A stretch of 64,000 nucleotides of DNA from contig JAWSUZ010000047.1 of assembly GCA_033852165.1 (NCBI GenBank), forward strand, positions 24,026-88,025. Reading direction: 5' to 3'. Position numbers and translations under genes: made by a program. The DNA comes from Agarilytica sp033852165. GTDB lineage: Bacteria; Pseudomonadota; Gammaproteobacteria; Pseudomonadales; Cellvibrionaceae. The notes below the pieces were generated by a model. It saw nothing but the letters and a program-made list of their open reading frames with translations, had not been told where the DNA came from and did not search any database. Shown in pieces: positions 1 through 8,516 of the stretch; position 1 is the first letter of the stretch, and each line of letters opens with the position of its first letter.

Positions 1-1299
1 TACTGCAGCAGATGCACCGGCGATTTCTTGCGCCTGATGCTCAGAAGCTTCCGCTAAGTGCAGAGCCGTTTGTTGGGTCTCTGATGAACTCGTCACAACA
101 CGGCTTGAAGTTTCGTTAATTCGAGACACCAAGATTCTTAGCTGGTCGATCGTATAGTTAATAGAATCCGCAATGGCTCCCGTAAAATCCTCTGTTACCG
201 TCGCTGTGGTAGTCAAATCACCATCAGCCAAGTCAGCAAGCTCATCAAGTAGTCGTAAAATTGCGTTCTGGTTTCGCTCGTTGGTTTCACCCGTCAACTT
301 CAAACGTCTGTTAGTCGCTTGGTTAATTTGCCAACCGATCAACAATAAGAATAAAAGCGCTGCACCACCAACAATAAGGAGAACCAAGTTGTTGACTGGT
401 CGTGTAGAGGGCAAGTCCGCAATATCATCCGTTAAGCTACTAAGAGACTCAAGAATAAGGGGGCTATCTTCCAAGATACCTTTAGTCGCAACCCGAGCTT
501 TTGAAAGTGCTGGAGACGCTTCAAAAATTTCTTTTACAGAGCCACTTACGAAATCAAACAATTCGGTAATTTCATCTAGACTTGAGCGGGCTTCTTCATC
601 CGTAACTCGCGATATTCCCATCGCAATGTTGCCGTTTTTCATTCCGTTAAGTACGCGACCAAATACGTTCGCATCAATGTTAAATTGATCGGCGGACTTT
701 TCTGCACCGTCACCACCAACCAGCATTTTATCAACGTTACGCCCAATCCGCTCTGCATACCAAGACTGGCTCTGAGCCACTGAGACCTGCTCAGCAGGTG
801 CTTCGTTCTCTAGCAATACATCAACAATGTTGGTGTATTCAGTTTGCAGCTCGGGAAGCGATTCATTCAGCGTGTTTGCAACATCATGCAGGAATACGAT
901 GGTCTCTTTGTTGTCGACAATGACCTCTGAACCATCTTGAATCCGTGTCCATATTCCATCAAATTCGGCTAGCGGAGCAGCTAGCACCACTCGAGTATGA
1001 TTGTCGCTGGCCTTCAATCGAGACCAGGTTCTATCCATATTCGCCACAACGCCTTGTAGATCAGAAAAGGCTTGTTCGTCACCTGCGGTTGCGTCCCGAG
1101 AAAGCGAGGTCAATCGATAAGATTGCGCGCGTAACTCGGCTGCCATTGTCAGATAGCTTTGATCGCGCTGACTATCGTTAAAGAGTTTGTAAAGAATCAC
1201 CCCCATCAGCACAAAAAGTACTAATAGGCCAAAAACAAAAGAGGCCAGTACGGGATTAGATTTTGCCCTAGAGAAAAGGCTTGCTGTATCAGTTTTCAT
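1..1299 (-). CDS. pilJ: PilJ, twitching-motility methyl-accepting chemoreceptor (partial, C-terminus beyond the window)
   Basis: Inner-membrane chemoreceptor of the Pil-Chp system that controls type IV pilus twitching. The frame opens at an ATG (1299-1297 on the minus strand) preceded by a GGGAGCG ribosome site and stays open for 433 codons to the window edge. Visible parts are a transmembrane segment at about residues 17-37, a long polar periplasmic region, a second transmembrane segment at about 303-324, a HAMP-like stretch, and the beginning of the methyl-accepting coiled coil. The conserved signalling tip and C-terminus are missing because the sequence ends. It is the last visible gene of pilG-pilH-pilI-pilJ; further chp genes would be expected to the left. 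Identification rests on domain layout plus gene order. Confidence 0.88.
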   Translation of the reverse strand, partial: MKTDTASLFSRAKSNPVLASFVFGLLVLFVLMGVILYKLFNDSQRDQSYLTMAAELRAQSYRLTSLSRDATAGDEQAFSDLQGVVANMDRTWSRLKASDNHTRVVLAAPLAEFDGIWTRIQDGSEVIVDNKETIVFLHDVANTLNESLPELQTEYTNIVDVLLENEAPAEQVSVAQSQSWYAERIGRNVDKMLVGGDGAEKSADQFNIDANVFGRVLNGMKNGNIAMGISRVTDEEARSSLDEITELFDFVSGSVKEIFEASPALSKARVATKGILEDSPLILESLSSLTDDIADLPSTRPVNNLVLLIVGGAALLFLLLIGWQINQATNRRLKLTGETNERNQNAILRLLDELADLADGDLTTTATVTEDFTGAIADSINYTIDQLRILVSRINETSSRVVTSSSETQQTALHLAEASEHQAQEIAGASAAV

Positions 1300-1401
1300 A
1301 CGACGCTCCCAAGCGATTGTATGGTGTTTACATCCCGTAACTTCCGGGCATTACTTCTTATTTTATTTTCTTATTTATCAATCACAACTACACCAACCAC
1401 A

Positions 1402-1959
1402 TTAAGTGGCTGAAGCATTTATAAAATTTGGATCTTCGGCCAATGAACTCATATCAAAAACACTCCACGATTCACCGGTAGCGTCTTTATACACACCACG
1501 TACATAGCCGCGCAAGTTATCGGGAAGTTCAACATTCTCTTCGCTGTAGGTATCAGCAACAAAATGCTGCATACCAAATGCTTTATCAACCACAAGGCCA
1601 CTGTACAAATTATCGGATTCCCAAACCAGTACACGATGTGATTTTTTCTGGCTGCTCACATGACCTCCGATAAAACGAGCCAAGTCAAATAAGGGGAGTA
1701 ATCGTCCACGCACATTTGAGAGGCCTATTACCCAAGAATGAACACCCGGCAAACGTGTTGTCGCAGGCACTTCCATTAACTCAGATATTTGCCCCATCGG
1801 AACAACAAAGCGAAAACCCAGGCATGAAAAACCAATACCGCTCCAACGAGGCGCCATATCCGCCTGAGCAGGCAAGCCCATCGCAGACCGGCGACTTTGT
1901 GCAGCCAAATTGACCAGAGATTCAAATGCGGGATTCGCCATGCGAGTATTAGACGCCAA
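1402..1959 (-). CDS. pilI: PilI, CheW-like adaptor of the Pil-Chp system
   Basis: Predicted cytoplasmic CheW-type coupling protein of 185 residues that links the chemoreceptor PilJ to the ChpA kinase. After about 40 N-terminal residues a CheW fold is visible: the GFRFVVPMGQISEL strand, then the PGVHSWVIGLSNVRGRLLPLFDL stretch typical of CheW, and a C-terminal strand region near GYVRGVYKD. Its start overlaps the end of pilH by 11 bases, indicating translational coupling, and pilJ follows after about 100 bases. The length fits PilI (about 180 residues). Function is known from Pseudomonas; here it is inferred from domain and context. Confidence 0.9.
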   Translation of the reverse strand: MASNTRMANPAFESLVNLAAQSRRSAMGLPAQADMAPRWSGIGFSCLGFRFVVPMGQISELMEVPATTRLPGVHSWVIGLSNVRGRLLPLFDLARFIGGHVSSQKKSHRVLVWESDNLYSGLVVDKAFGMQHFVADTYSEENVELPDNLRGYVRGVYKDATGESWSVFDMSSLAEDPNFINASAT

Positions 1960-2311
1960 CCTTTTTCATAGTATCGAACAGTTCTTTTTCATCGATAGGT
2001 TTTGTCAAATACGCTTTTGCCCCTTGACGCATACCCCAAACGCGATCAGTTTCCTGATCTTTTGTCGTTACAATAATAACCGGGATATGAGAAGTTTCAG
2101 GCGCTTTGGTAAGCTGACGCGTAGCTTGAAAACCGTTCAAGCCAGGCATGACAATATCCATTAAAACGAGATCGGGCCTTTCCGCCTTAGCGGTGGCAAC
2201 GCCATCCTCACCATTTGCTGCGGTAATCACCTGGTGACCCGATTTTTCCAGCATCCCTGTGAGCTTGTATGTTTCCGTTGGTGAATCATCAACTATTAGC
2301 ACTTTGGCCAT
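1949..2311 (-). CDS. pilH: PilH, CheY-like response regulator of twitching motility
   Basis: Single-domain receiver of 120 residues. The acidic pocket (VDDS near residue 8), the phospho-acceptor aspartate in LVLMDIVMPGLNG (about residue 52) and the conserved lysine in YLTKPID (about 103) are all present. The ATG is preceded by a strong GGAGG site four bases upstream. It lies between pilG and pilI and overlaps pilI by 11 bases. In Pseudomonas, PilH and PilG are the two phosphorylation targets of ChpA; PilH is associated with retraction control and phosphate drain. PilH is assigned by position as the second regulator gene. Confidence 0.92.
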   Translation of the reverse strand: MAKVLIVDDSPTETYKLTGMLEKSGHQVITAANGEDGVATAKAERPDLVLMDIVMPGLNGFQATRQLTKAPETSHIPVIIVTTKDQETDRVWGMRQGAKAYLTKPIDEKELFDTMKKVGV

Positions 2312-2354
2312 ATTTCCTCCAGGGAAATTCTGGATAGTAATCTTATTATAAACG

Positions 2355-2750
2355 CTAGCTAGCGCGCGCCACTTTCACATGGGATTCAATTGCACCCAGT
2401 AATTCCCCTTTACTAAAGGGTTTTGTAAGGTATTGATCAGACCCAACGATACGACCTTTGGCCTTATCGAACAATCCATCTTTACTTGAAAGCATGATGA
2501 CAGGGGTAGACTTAAATTCACTATTATTTTTAATTAATGCACAAGTTTGATAACCATCCAAACGAGGCATCATAATATCAACAAAAATGATGTCTGGACG
2601 GGTATCGGCAATTTTTGCCAGCGCATCAAACCCATCTGTTGCCGTGACCACCGTACAACCCACTTTTTTAAGCAACGTCTCAGCGGTGCGACGAATGGTT
2701 TTACTATCGTCAATCACCATCACTTTGAGATGCTCTAAATTAACGCCCAT
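2355..2750 (-). CDS. pilG: PilG, CheY-like response regulator of twitching motility
   Basis: First gene of the Pil-Chp cluster, a 131-residue receiver protein. Motifs: VIDDSKTIRR at the N-terminus, the phosphorylation site IIFVDIMMPRLDGYQTC (aspartate about residue 58) and YLTKPFSKGELL with the conserved lysine. PilG is needed in Pseudomonas for pilus extension and cAMP signalling through FimL/CyaB. An AAGG ribosome site precedes the ATG. pilH begins 43 bases downstream. Its promoter must lie in the 249 bases shared with the divergent gshB, where the minus strand carries an AT-rich GATAATATAGGG stretch near 2850. Confidence 0.92.
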   Translation of the reverse strand: MGVNLEHLKVMVIDDSKTIRRTAETLLKKVGCTVVTATDGFDALAKIADTRPDIIFVDIMMPRLDGYQTCALIKNNSEFKSTPVIMLSSKDGLFDKAKGRIVGSDQYLTKPFSKGELLGAIESHVKVARAS

Positions 2751-2933
2751 AGACTGACCTTAAAGTGGTTAACTCGGAAGCTTGATCGCCCAAGGCGACT
2801 TTTGCCAGTTATTTTTCGATGGCTAACTTTTAACATAGATTCCCTATATTATCCATAACTGCTTGAAAGAAAAAGAAATCCAGTTATTTTTCAATCTACA
2901 ATTATCCCCTCTAGAAAAGCTGCACATACCCTT

Positions 2934-2939
2934 TATAAT
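2934..2939 (+). promoter_or_regulatory. Candidate -10 box for gshB
   Basis: A perfect TATAAT lies in the pilG-gshB intergenic region, about 60 bases upstream of the chosen gshB start. No good -35 hexamer is seen 16-18 bases further upstream, so this is a tentative promoter call based on a single motif. Confidence 0.35.
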
Positions 2940-2989
2940 TGATCAAATTTTGCAATTTTGCCAACTTTAAATCGACCCAATTACATTTT

Positions 2990-2994
2990 GGAGG
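2990..2994 (+). promoter_or_regulatory. Ribosome binding site that decides the gshB start
   Basis: GGAGG followed after five bases by a TTG codon at 3000. The reading frame is open further upstream to a TTG at 2958, but the extra 14 residues have no ribosome site and do not resemble the N-terminus of glutathione synthetases, so the TTG at 3000 is preferred. Confidence 0.7.
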
Positions 2995-2999
2995 AAAGC

Positions 3000-3977
3000 T
3001 TGACCAATTCGGACACTCAGGAAGCAATCGGCACCCGAACACTCGGCGTGGTCATGGATCCAATCGCCAACATTAAGGCCAAAAAAGACACGACTCTTGC
3101 GCTTTTACTTGCGGCACAAGCAAAAGGCTTTCGCCTTTACTATATGGAAATGAATGACCTTTCCCTGGAACAAGGCGAAGCCAAAGCGAATTGTTCACCT
3201 CTAGAAGTATTTGACGATCTTGAAAATTGGTACAAGCTATCCGCACCCCAAAAAATGTCTTTGGGTAGTATGGACGTAATTTTGATGAGAAAGGACCCGC
3301 CTTTCGATAATCAATATATCTACGCGACCTACATACTCGAAGCCGCAGAAAAAGCCGGGAGCCTTGTCGTTAATCGCCCTCAGAGCCTGCGCGACTGCAA
3401 CGAAAAAATATTTGCCACACAGTTCCCACAATGCTGCCCGCCGGTATTAGTAAGCCGCGACGCATCACAGCTTAAAGCCTTTCACAAAAAGCATGGAGAT
3501 GTCATATTCAAACCCCTAGACGGCATGGGCGGAACTGGCATTTTTCGCTGCAAACAGGACGACCCCAACGTAAGCGTTATAATCGAAACCCTAACCGAGC
3601 TTGAATGCTCATTTATCATGGCTCAACAATTCATCCCCGAGATCAGCAATGGCGACAAGCGCGTGTTAGTCGTTAACGGCAAACCTATCCCCTACGCCCT
3701 CGCGCGCATTCCTGCAGAAGGCGAAACTAGAGGAAACCTAGCTGCAGGCGGGTCCGGAGTCGCACAAGCCTTAAGCAAGAGAGATTACTGGATCGTAGAA
3801 CAGGTTGCCCCAACACTCGTTGAAAAAGGCTTGCTCTTTGTCGGTCTCGACATTATTGGCGACTACCTTACAGAGATAAATGTAACCAGCCCCACTTGCG
3901 CGCGAGAAATCGATGCCGCATACGACACTAAAATAGCCGACACCCTCATAGAAGAACTCTTGCGGTTACTGGCATAA
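3000..3977 (+). CDS. gshB: Glutathione synthetase
   Basis: ATP-dependent ligase joining gamma-glutamylcysteine and glycine, the last step of glutathione synthesis, in the cytoplasm. The 325-residue product starts at a TTG with a GGAGG site; the E. coli enzyme has 316 residues. The early stretch LGVVMDPIANIKAKKDTTLALL matches the GshB N-terminal signature, followed by YYMEMNDL, MRKDPPFDNQYIYATYILE, the ATP-grasp segment VIFKPLDGMGGTGIF and the C-terminal EINVTSPTCAREID. Divergent from pilG, and followed by a tonB-like gene seven bases downstream, then yqgE and ruvX, the arrangement also seen in Pseudomonas. Confidence 0.96.
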   Translation: MTNSDTQEAIGTRTLGVVMDPIANIKAKKDTTLALLLAAQAKGFRLYYMEMNDLSLEQGEAKANCSPLEVFDDLENWYKLSAPQKMSLGSMDVILMRKDPPFDNQYIYATYILEAAEKAGSLVVNRPQSLRDCNEKIFATQFPQCCPPVLVSRDASQLKAFHKKHGDVIFKPLDGMGGTGIFRCKQDDPNVSVIIETLTELECSFIMAQQFIPEISNGDKRVLVVNGKPIPYALARIPAEGETRGNLAAGGSGVAQALSKRDYWIVEQVAPTLVEKGLLFVGLDIIGDYLTEINVTSPTCAREIDAAYDTKIADTLIEELLRLLA

Positions 3978-3984
3978 ACTACCT

Positions 3985-4863
3985 ATGACCACAGCAACAG
4001 ACATTGGCAGCAGCGACAGACTCAGCTTTACAATATTTTTGGCTGCTGCCGTACATGCCATTATTATTTTTGGCGTGACCTTTAGCATCGATTCAGGCAA
4101 TACGATTGCCCCGACCCTAAACGTCACTCTGGCCACCCACGACTCAAAAAAACAACCCGATAAAGCCGACTTTCTCGCTCAATATAACCAGCAGGCAAGC
4201 GGCACTGCGGCCGAAGTGAAGGAGCTTACCGTTAGGGATAGAGCTGACCTGCAAGACACGCGAATTCGAGACATCAGCCCCAGCCCACAACGTAAAGCCA
4301 TAGAAGAAAGCCAACGGGAACAGCGCATCATTACCACCCTGCTCGCATCCAGCCATCAGATCGACAGCAAGCATAGTACTGAACGCGAGCGAGACACACG
4401 CAATAAGCAGGAAGGAGAAGAAGCAGACACCCCTCTTATTGACCCGGAATTTGCTAGCCTTCGAGCCAAACTCGACAAATTAAAACAAGATCTTGCCAAA
4501 CAGCCTCGCATTAGAAGACTCACATCTGTCTCTACAAAAGTCTCCTTCGACGCCGAATACCTGAACGCCTGGGCGCAAAAAGTTGAACGCATCGGGAATA
4601 AAAACTTCCCTGAAACTGCAGTTGAGGATGAAATTTTTGGCCAGCTACGCCTATCAGTGATGATATTGCCCAATGGAATAGTCGAAGATATCGAGATTCT
4701 TCAATCTTCGGGGCACGGTATTTTAGATGAAGCGGCGATCCACACAGTGAGGCTTGCTTCTCCATTTAGGAGTTTTCCAAGAGAAATTCGCAAGCGTGCC
4801 GATAAACTGGAAATCATTAGAACCTGGCGTTTTGAAATTACAGGGCTTAAAACAACCCGTTAG
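3985..4863 (+). CDS. TonB-like energy-transducing protein
   Basis: 292-residue periplasm-spanning protein. One N-terminal membrane anchor at about residues 14-34 is followed by a long charged, proline-poor region with coiled-coil character (residues about 95-175). A TonB C-terminal domain covers about 190-290, recognisable by FGQLRLSVMILPNGIVEDIEILQSSGHGILDEAA and a final TWRFEI strand. The family couples the inner-membrane proton-motive force to outer-membrane receptors. It lacks the Pro-Lys/Pro-Glu repeats of classical TonB. No exbB or exbD is adjacent, so it probably uses partners encoded elsewhere. It starts seven bases after gshB and is likely co-transcribed. Confidence 0.8.
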   Translation: MTTATDIGSSDRLSFTIFLAAAVHAIIIFGVTFSIDSGNTIAPTLNVTLATHDSKKQPDKADFLAQYNQQASGTAAEVKELTVRDRADLQDTRIRDISPSPQRKAIEESQREQRIITTLLASSHQIDSKHSTERERDTRNKQEGEEADTPLIDPEFASLRAKLDKLKQDLAKQPRIRRLTSVSTKVSFDAEYLNAWAQKVERIGNKNFPETAVEDEIFGQLRLSVMILPNGIVEDIEILQSSGHGILDEAAIHTVRLASPFRSFPREIRKRADKLEIIRTWRFEITGLKTTR

Positions 4864-4904
4864 ATGGCCTTGTTTTATCTACGTTAAACGGCATACTTAT
4901 CTAC

Positions 4905-5489
4905 ATGGGACAAAAAATTTTACTCAGTGATTATTCCGAAAACAGCTTACGCGGCCATTTCTTGATAGCCATGCCCGGGCTTAAGGATTCCATTTTTTCC
5001 GATTCGATAACTTACATCTGCGATCATAGCGAGCAAGGAGCAATGGGTATCATCCTCAATCAACCGCTGAACATAAAGCTTGATGAGGTATTCGATCAAC
5101 TTTCACTGGAGTATGAGCCTGGCGCCGGGGAAACACCCGTCTTATCCGGCGGACCAGTCAATTCCCAACAGGGCTTTGTTTTACACAAAAACGAAGGTAA
5201 ATGGGATTCCACCCTACAAATCAGTGATGGAGTATGCCTAACCGCATCACGCGATATCGTCAGCGCTATCGCTGAAAAAAAGGGACCCGCCGGAGCTCAA
5301 TTCGCATTAGGTTACGCAGGTTGGAGCCCAGGCCAATTGGATGAGGAGATTGCTGGCAATAGCTGGTTGTCGGTTCCTGCTGAAAGCAGAATTATCTTTG
5401 ACGTGCCCATCCACAAGCGCCGTGAAGCCGTTGCAGAAAAGCTCGGGATAGACCTTAACCTTATTTCCGGAACTGCGGGCCACGCCTAG
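4905..5489 (+). CDS. yqgE: YqgE family (UPF0301/AlgH) protein
   Basis: 194-residue cytoplasmic protein of the YqgE/AlgH family. Family landmarks are GHFLIAMPGLKDSIFSDSITYICDHSEQGAMGIILNQP at the N-terminus, VLSGGPVNSQQGFVLH in the middle and ALGYAGWSPGQLDEEIAGNSWL towards the end. The biochemical function is not established; AlgH was linked to alginate regulation in Pseudomonas. The stop TAG shares its G with the GTG start of ruvX, so translation of the two is coupled, which is the usual yqgE-ruvX pairing. Confidence 0.95.
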   Translation: MGQKILLSDYSENSLRGHFLIAMPGLKDSIFSDSITYICDHSEQGAMGIILNQPLNIKLDEVFDQLSLEYEPGAGETPVLSGGPVNSQQGFVLHKNEGKWDSTLQISDGVCLTASRDIVSAIAEKKGPAGAQFALGYAGWSPGQLDEEIAGNSWLSVPAESRIIFDVPIHKRREAVAEKLGIDLNLISGTAGHA

Positions 5490-5935
5490 TGCCTAACCAT
5501 ATCATTGCCTTCGATTTTGGCACCAAAAGTATTGGTGTAGCCGCGGTGGATCAAGACGCTCTATCTATCGCTAATGTCTTTCATGAACTCGATCCGCTGC
5601 CTGCAAAGGAGGGCATTCCGAACTGGGATAATTTGAGCTCACTATTGAAGGAATGGAGCCCGCATACAGTGGTAGTTGGCCTACCCAAAAAAATGAATGG
5701 GGACGATATGGAAATCACACGACGTGCCCGAAAATTCGGCAATCGCATACTCGGTCGGTTTGGCTACCCTGTTGAATTCATTGATGAAACACTCACGACC
5801 AAAGAAGCCAAGCATGAGGCTAACGCCAGGGGCCACAAGGGGAATTACGCACTATCCCCTGTCGACTCTATTGCCGCCCGCCTTATTCTGGAAACCTGGC
5901 TTACCGAACAAACTAGTAACGAATCCTCGAAGTAA
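5489..5935 (+). CDS. ruvX: Putative pre-16S rRNA / Holliday-junction nuclease RuvX (YqgF)
   Basis: 148-residue RNase H-fold protein involved in 16S rRNA 5' maturation in E. coli. Visible motifs are the first acidic strand IIAFDFGTKSIGVA, the VVVGLPKKMNGDD loop, EFIDETLTTKEA with its conserved acidic residue, and the C-terminal DSIAARLILETWL. The GTG start overlaps the yqgE stop by one base (TAGTG). The gene ends 20 bases before the convergent pilU; no clear terminator hairpin was seen between them. Confidence 0.95.
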   Translation: MPNHIIAFDFGTKSIGVAAVDQDALSIANVFHELDPLPAKEGIPNWDNLSSLLKEWSPHTVVVGLPKKMNGDDMEITRRARKFGNRILGRFGYPVEFIDETLTTKEAKHEANARGHKGNYALSPVDSIAARLILETWLTEQTSNESSK

Positions 5936-5954
5936 ATCCGGGAATAAGTAAGCC

Positions 5955-7097
5955 CTAAAAACGCCCTTTTCGGTTACTTTCGTCTTCCTGTATCGTCATC
6001 TCATCCGCCGCATTCGATAGGTACTGCGCGTCAGATTCCGAGCCCAGCTTAATCATCAAACGCAAATCATTAGATGAATCTGCATGTGACAATGCATCTT
6101 CGTAGGTAATTTCACCCGCGTCATAAAGTTCATATAAAGCCTGATCAAAAGTCTGCATACCCAGCTCGTTAGACTTTTTCATCAACTCTTTGAGTTCATG
6201 CACATTGCCCTTACGAATGATGTCCGACGCCAAAGGCGTATTCAGTAAGACTTCAAGACAGGCTCTACGACCATTACCGTCCGGGGTTGGAATCAACATC
6301 TGAGCTATGACAGCCTTCAAATTGAGCGACAAATCCATCCATAACTGAGGGTGCCGGTCTGCTGGGAAAAAATGAATAATTCGATCTAGAGCTTGGTTCG
6401 CGTTATTTGCATGCAGTGTGCATAAACAAAGATGCCCCGTCTCTGCAAACGCAATTGCGTGATCCATGGTCTCTCTAGAGCGAACCTCACCAATTAAAAT
6501 AACATCAGGCGCTTGTCTCAAGGTGTTTTTCAAGGCGACCTCGAACGACGCCGTATCAATACCCACTTCACGCTGCGTGATCACACAGCCTTGATGCTGA
6601 TGTATAAATTCAATCGGATCTTCAATCGAAATTATATGCCCTTTGGAGTTTTTATTTCGATGACCAACCATCGCAGCCAAAGAAGTCGATTTACCGGTGC
6701 CCGTCGCGCCCACAAAAACCACTAAACCACGCTTCGTCATGGCTAGCTCTTTGATGATCTCAGGCAAACCCAGATCATCCACACTGGGAATTTTCGTTTC
6801 GATACGGCGAAGCACCATGCCCACTAGGTTACGCTGAAAAAATGCACTCGCACGAAAACGACCAACGCCCCTTGCGCTTATAGCAAAATTTAGTTCTTTA
6901 TCCGTCATAAACTCTTTACGTTGACGGTCGTTCATCACGCTAAGGCAGATTTCCCGCGTTTTCTCAGGCGATAATGGCGTTGTCGTTACCGGAACCACCT
7001 TCCCGTTTAACTTTATCGATGGGGGAACGCCAGCGGTAATAAAAAGGTCCGAAGCCCCCTTTTCTACCATTAGAATCAATAACCGGTCGAGATCCAT
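5955..7097 (-). CDS. pilU: PilU, type IV pilus retraction ATPase (PilT paralogue)
   Basis: 380-residue hexameric secretion-type ATPase acting with PilT in pilus retraction at the cytoplasmic base of the machine. Walker A GATGTGKST at residues 130-138, an Asp-box/Walker B region RQAPDVILIGEVRSRETMDHAIAFAETGHLCLCTLHANNA, and a C-terminal acidic tail typical of PilU and absent from PilT. The FRASAFFQRN stretch corresponds to the N-terminal domain of the family. It lies downstream of pilT on the same strand, but 182 bases of palindromic repeat DNA separate them, which may affect co-transcription. Confidence 0.95.
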   Translation of the reverse strand: MDLDRLLILMVEKGASDLFITAGVPPSIKLNGKVVPVTTTPLSPEKTREICLSVMNDRQRKEFMTDKELNFAISARGVGRFRASAFFQRNLVGMVLRRIETKIPSVDDLGLPEIIKELAMTKRGLVVFVGATGTGKSTSLAAMVGHRNKNSKGHIISIEDPIEFIHQHQGCVITQREVGIDTASFEVALKNTLRQAPDVILIGEVRSRETMDHAIAFAETGHLCLCTLHANNANQALDRIIHFFPADRHPQLWMDLSLNLKAVIAQMLIPTPDGNGRRACLEVLLNTPLASDIIRKGNVHELKELMKKSNELGMQTFDQALYELYDAGEITYEDALSHADSSNDLRLMIKLGSESDAQYLSNAADEMTIQEDESNRKGRF

Positions 7098-7110
7098 ACA
7101 TATATCCTAG

Positions 7111-7275
7111 TTTTCAATGGGGGCAGACTCGATTGGACCAAAAGCTAACCGAGCTATATATAAATTCAAAAAGTATTCAAAGTTTCAATGGGGTCAAACC
7201 CGATTGAAACCGAAAACTAACAGAGCGACTCACAACTCAAGGGGAAGAATCAATCGAGCCTGACCCCATTGAAAA
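7111..7275. repeat. Palindromic intergenic repeat cluster between pilT and pilU
   Basis: Three copies of one sequence in 165 bases. Copy A (7111-7154) and copy B (7183-7226) are direct repeats of about 44 bases. Both start with TTTCAATGGGG, continue through CGATTG and end with a CTAAC..GAGC block. Copy C (7251-7275) is the inverse of the first half. B and C can fold into a stem of about 24 base pairs (7183-7207 against 7250-7274). The core TCAATGGGGTCA resembles the GGGGTCAGAGTC motif at 29640 and 29881, suggesting a dispersed family of REP-like elements in this genome. Confidence 0.75.
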
Positions 7276-7279
7276 CTCA

Positions 7280-8314
7280 CTAAAAGTTATCTGGCATTTT
7301 CGCGCATTCTTTCGCAATATCACGATTAATAATTCGCCGCTCAACCATGTCAGCCAAGCACTGATCCATCGTTTGCATGCCGATGGAAGCGCCGGTTTGA
7401 ATAGCTGAATACATCTGCGCCACCTTGTCCTCTCGGATAAGATTTCGAATAGCAGAAGTCCCACGCATGATTTCATGCGCAGCCACTCGACCGCCGCCAT
7501 TTTTCTTCAACAAAGTCTGCGATACTACAGCCTGCAAGGATTCAGACAGCATTGATCGAACCATAGATTTTTCTGTCGCCGGAAATACATCCACAATCCG
7601 GTCAATCGTTTTAGCCGCTGAAGTTGTATGCAAGGTGCCAAACACAAGGTGACCCGTTTCTGCAGCCGTTAACGCCAATCGTATCGTTTCCAAGTCTCGC
7701 AGTTCACCCACCAATATGATATCCGGATCTTCCCGCAGAGCGGAACGCAGCGCTTCCGAAAAGCCGTGCGTATCTCTGTGCACTTCCCGCTGATTAATTA
7801 AGCACTTTTTACTTTCGTGAACAAATTCGATGGGGTCTTCAATAGTCAGGATATGGTGATATTTATTTTCATTAATATAATCAACCATTGCGGCAAGAGT
7901 CGTTGACTTACCCGAACCGGTAGGTCCGGTTACGAGTACCAAGCCCCTCGGCACAGAGCAGATATCGCGAAAAACTTGCCCCATCCCCAACTCTTCCATT
8001 GTCAGAACTTTGGACGGAATTGTACGAAACACCGCACCAGCGCCTCGGTTTTGATTAAACGCATTCACACGGAAACGGGCTACGCCAGGTACTTCAAATG
8101 AAAAGTCAGTTTCTAAAAACTCTTCGAAATCTTTACGCTGCCTATCATTCATAATGTCATAAATGAGGCCATGGACCTGCTTATGATCCATCGGAGGAAG
8201 GTTGATTCTTCGCACATCTCCGTCAACACGAATCATGGGCGGTAAACCCGCAGACAAATGTAAATCCGAAGCGCCTTGCTTCGAAGAAAATGCCAAGAGC
8301 TCTGTAATATCCAT
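7280..8314 (-). CDS. pilT: PilT, type IV pilus retraction ATPase
   Basis: 344-residue motor ATPase that depolymerises the pilus and powers twitching. The N-terminus MDITELLAFSSKQGASDLHLSAGLPP is the standard PilT opening; Walker A GPTGSGKST lies at residues 130-138. The Asp box REDPDIILVGELRDLETI, the His box TAAETGHLVFGTLHT, and the C-terminal AIRNLIREDKVAQMYSAIQTG with the AIRNLIRE retraction motif are all present. Length matches the Pseudomonas protein (344). It is divergent from yggS with about 200 bases between, the usual pilT-yggS arrangement. Confidence 0.97.
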   Translation of the reverse strand: MDITELLAFSSKQGASDLHLSAGLPPMIRVDGDVRRINLPPMDHKQVHGLIYDIMNDRQRKDFEEFLETDFSFEVPGVARFRVNAFNQNRGAGAVFRTIPSKVLTMEELGMGQVFRDICSVPRGLVLVTGPTGSGKSTTLAAMVDYINENKYHHILTIEDPIEFVHESKKCLINQREVHRDTHGFSEALRSALREDPDIILVGELRDLETIRLALTAAETGHLVFGTLHTTSAAKTIDRIVDVFPATEKSMVRSMLSESLQAVVSQTLLKKNGGGRVAAHEIMRGTSAIRNLIREDKVAQMYSAIQTGASIGMQTMDQCLADMVERRIINRDIAKECAKMPDNF

Positions 8315-8516
8315 AGGGGTAAAACCTTTACGATGGAGTTATATGGTGACAGTAATATTTACGCGTATTAAATATAATCTCAAGCTGTAAGTGTAGATGA
8401 TCTTCACTTATGCCATTAAAGTCCCTATAAATAATTATGATTACCGCCCTTATGTTTCGATATCATACGTCAATTGACAACCAACCAGACTAAGTAACAT
8501 CGGAACCACGCCCTTC

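Noticed and set aside
2958..2999. Upstream extension of gshB to a TTG at 2958
   Set aside because: No ribosome site and 14 residues unlike any glutathione synthetase N-terminus; TTG at 3000 has GGAGG at the right distance.
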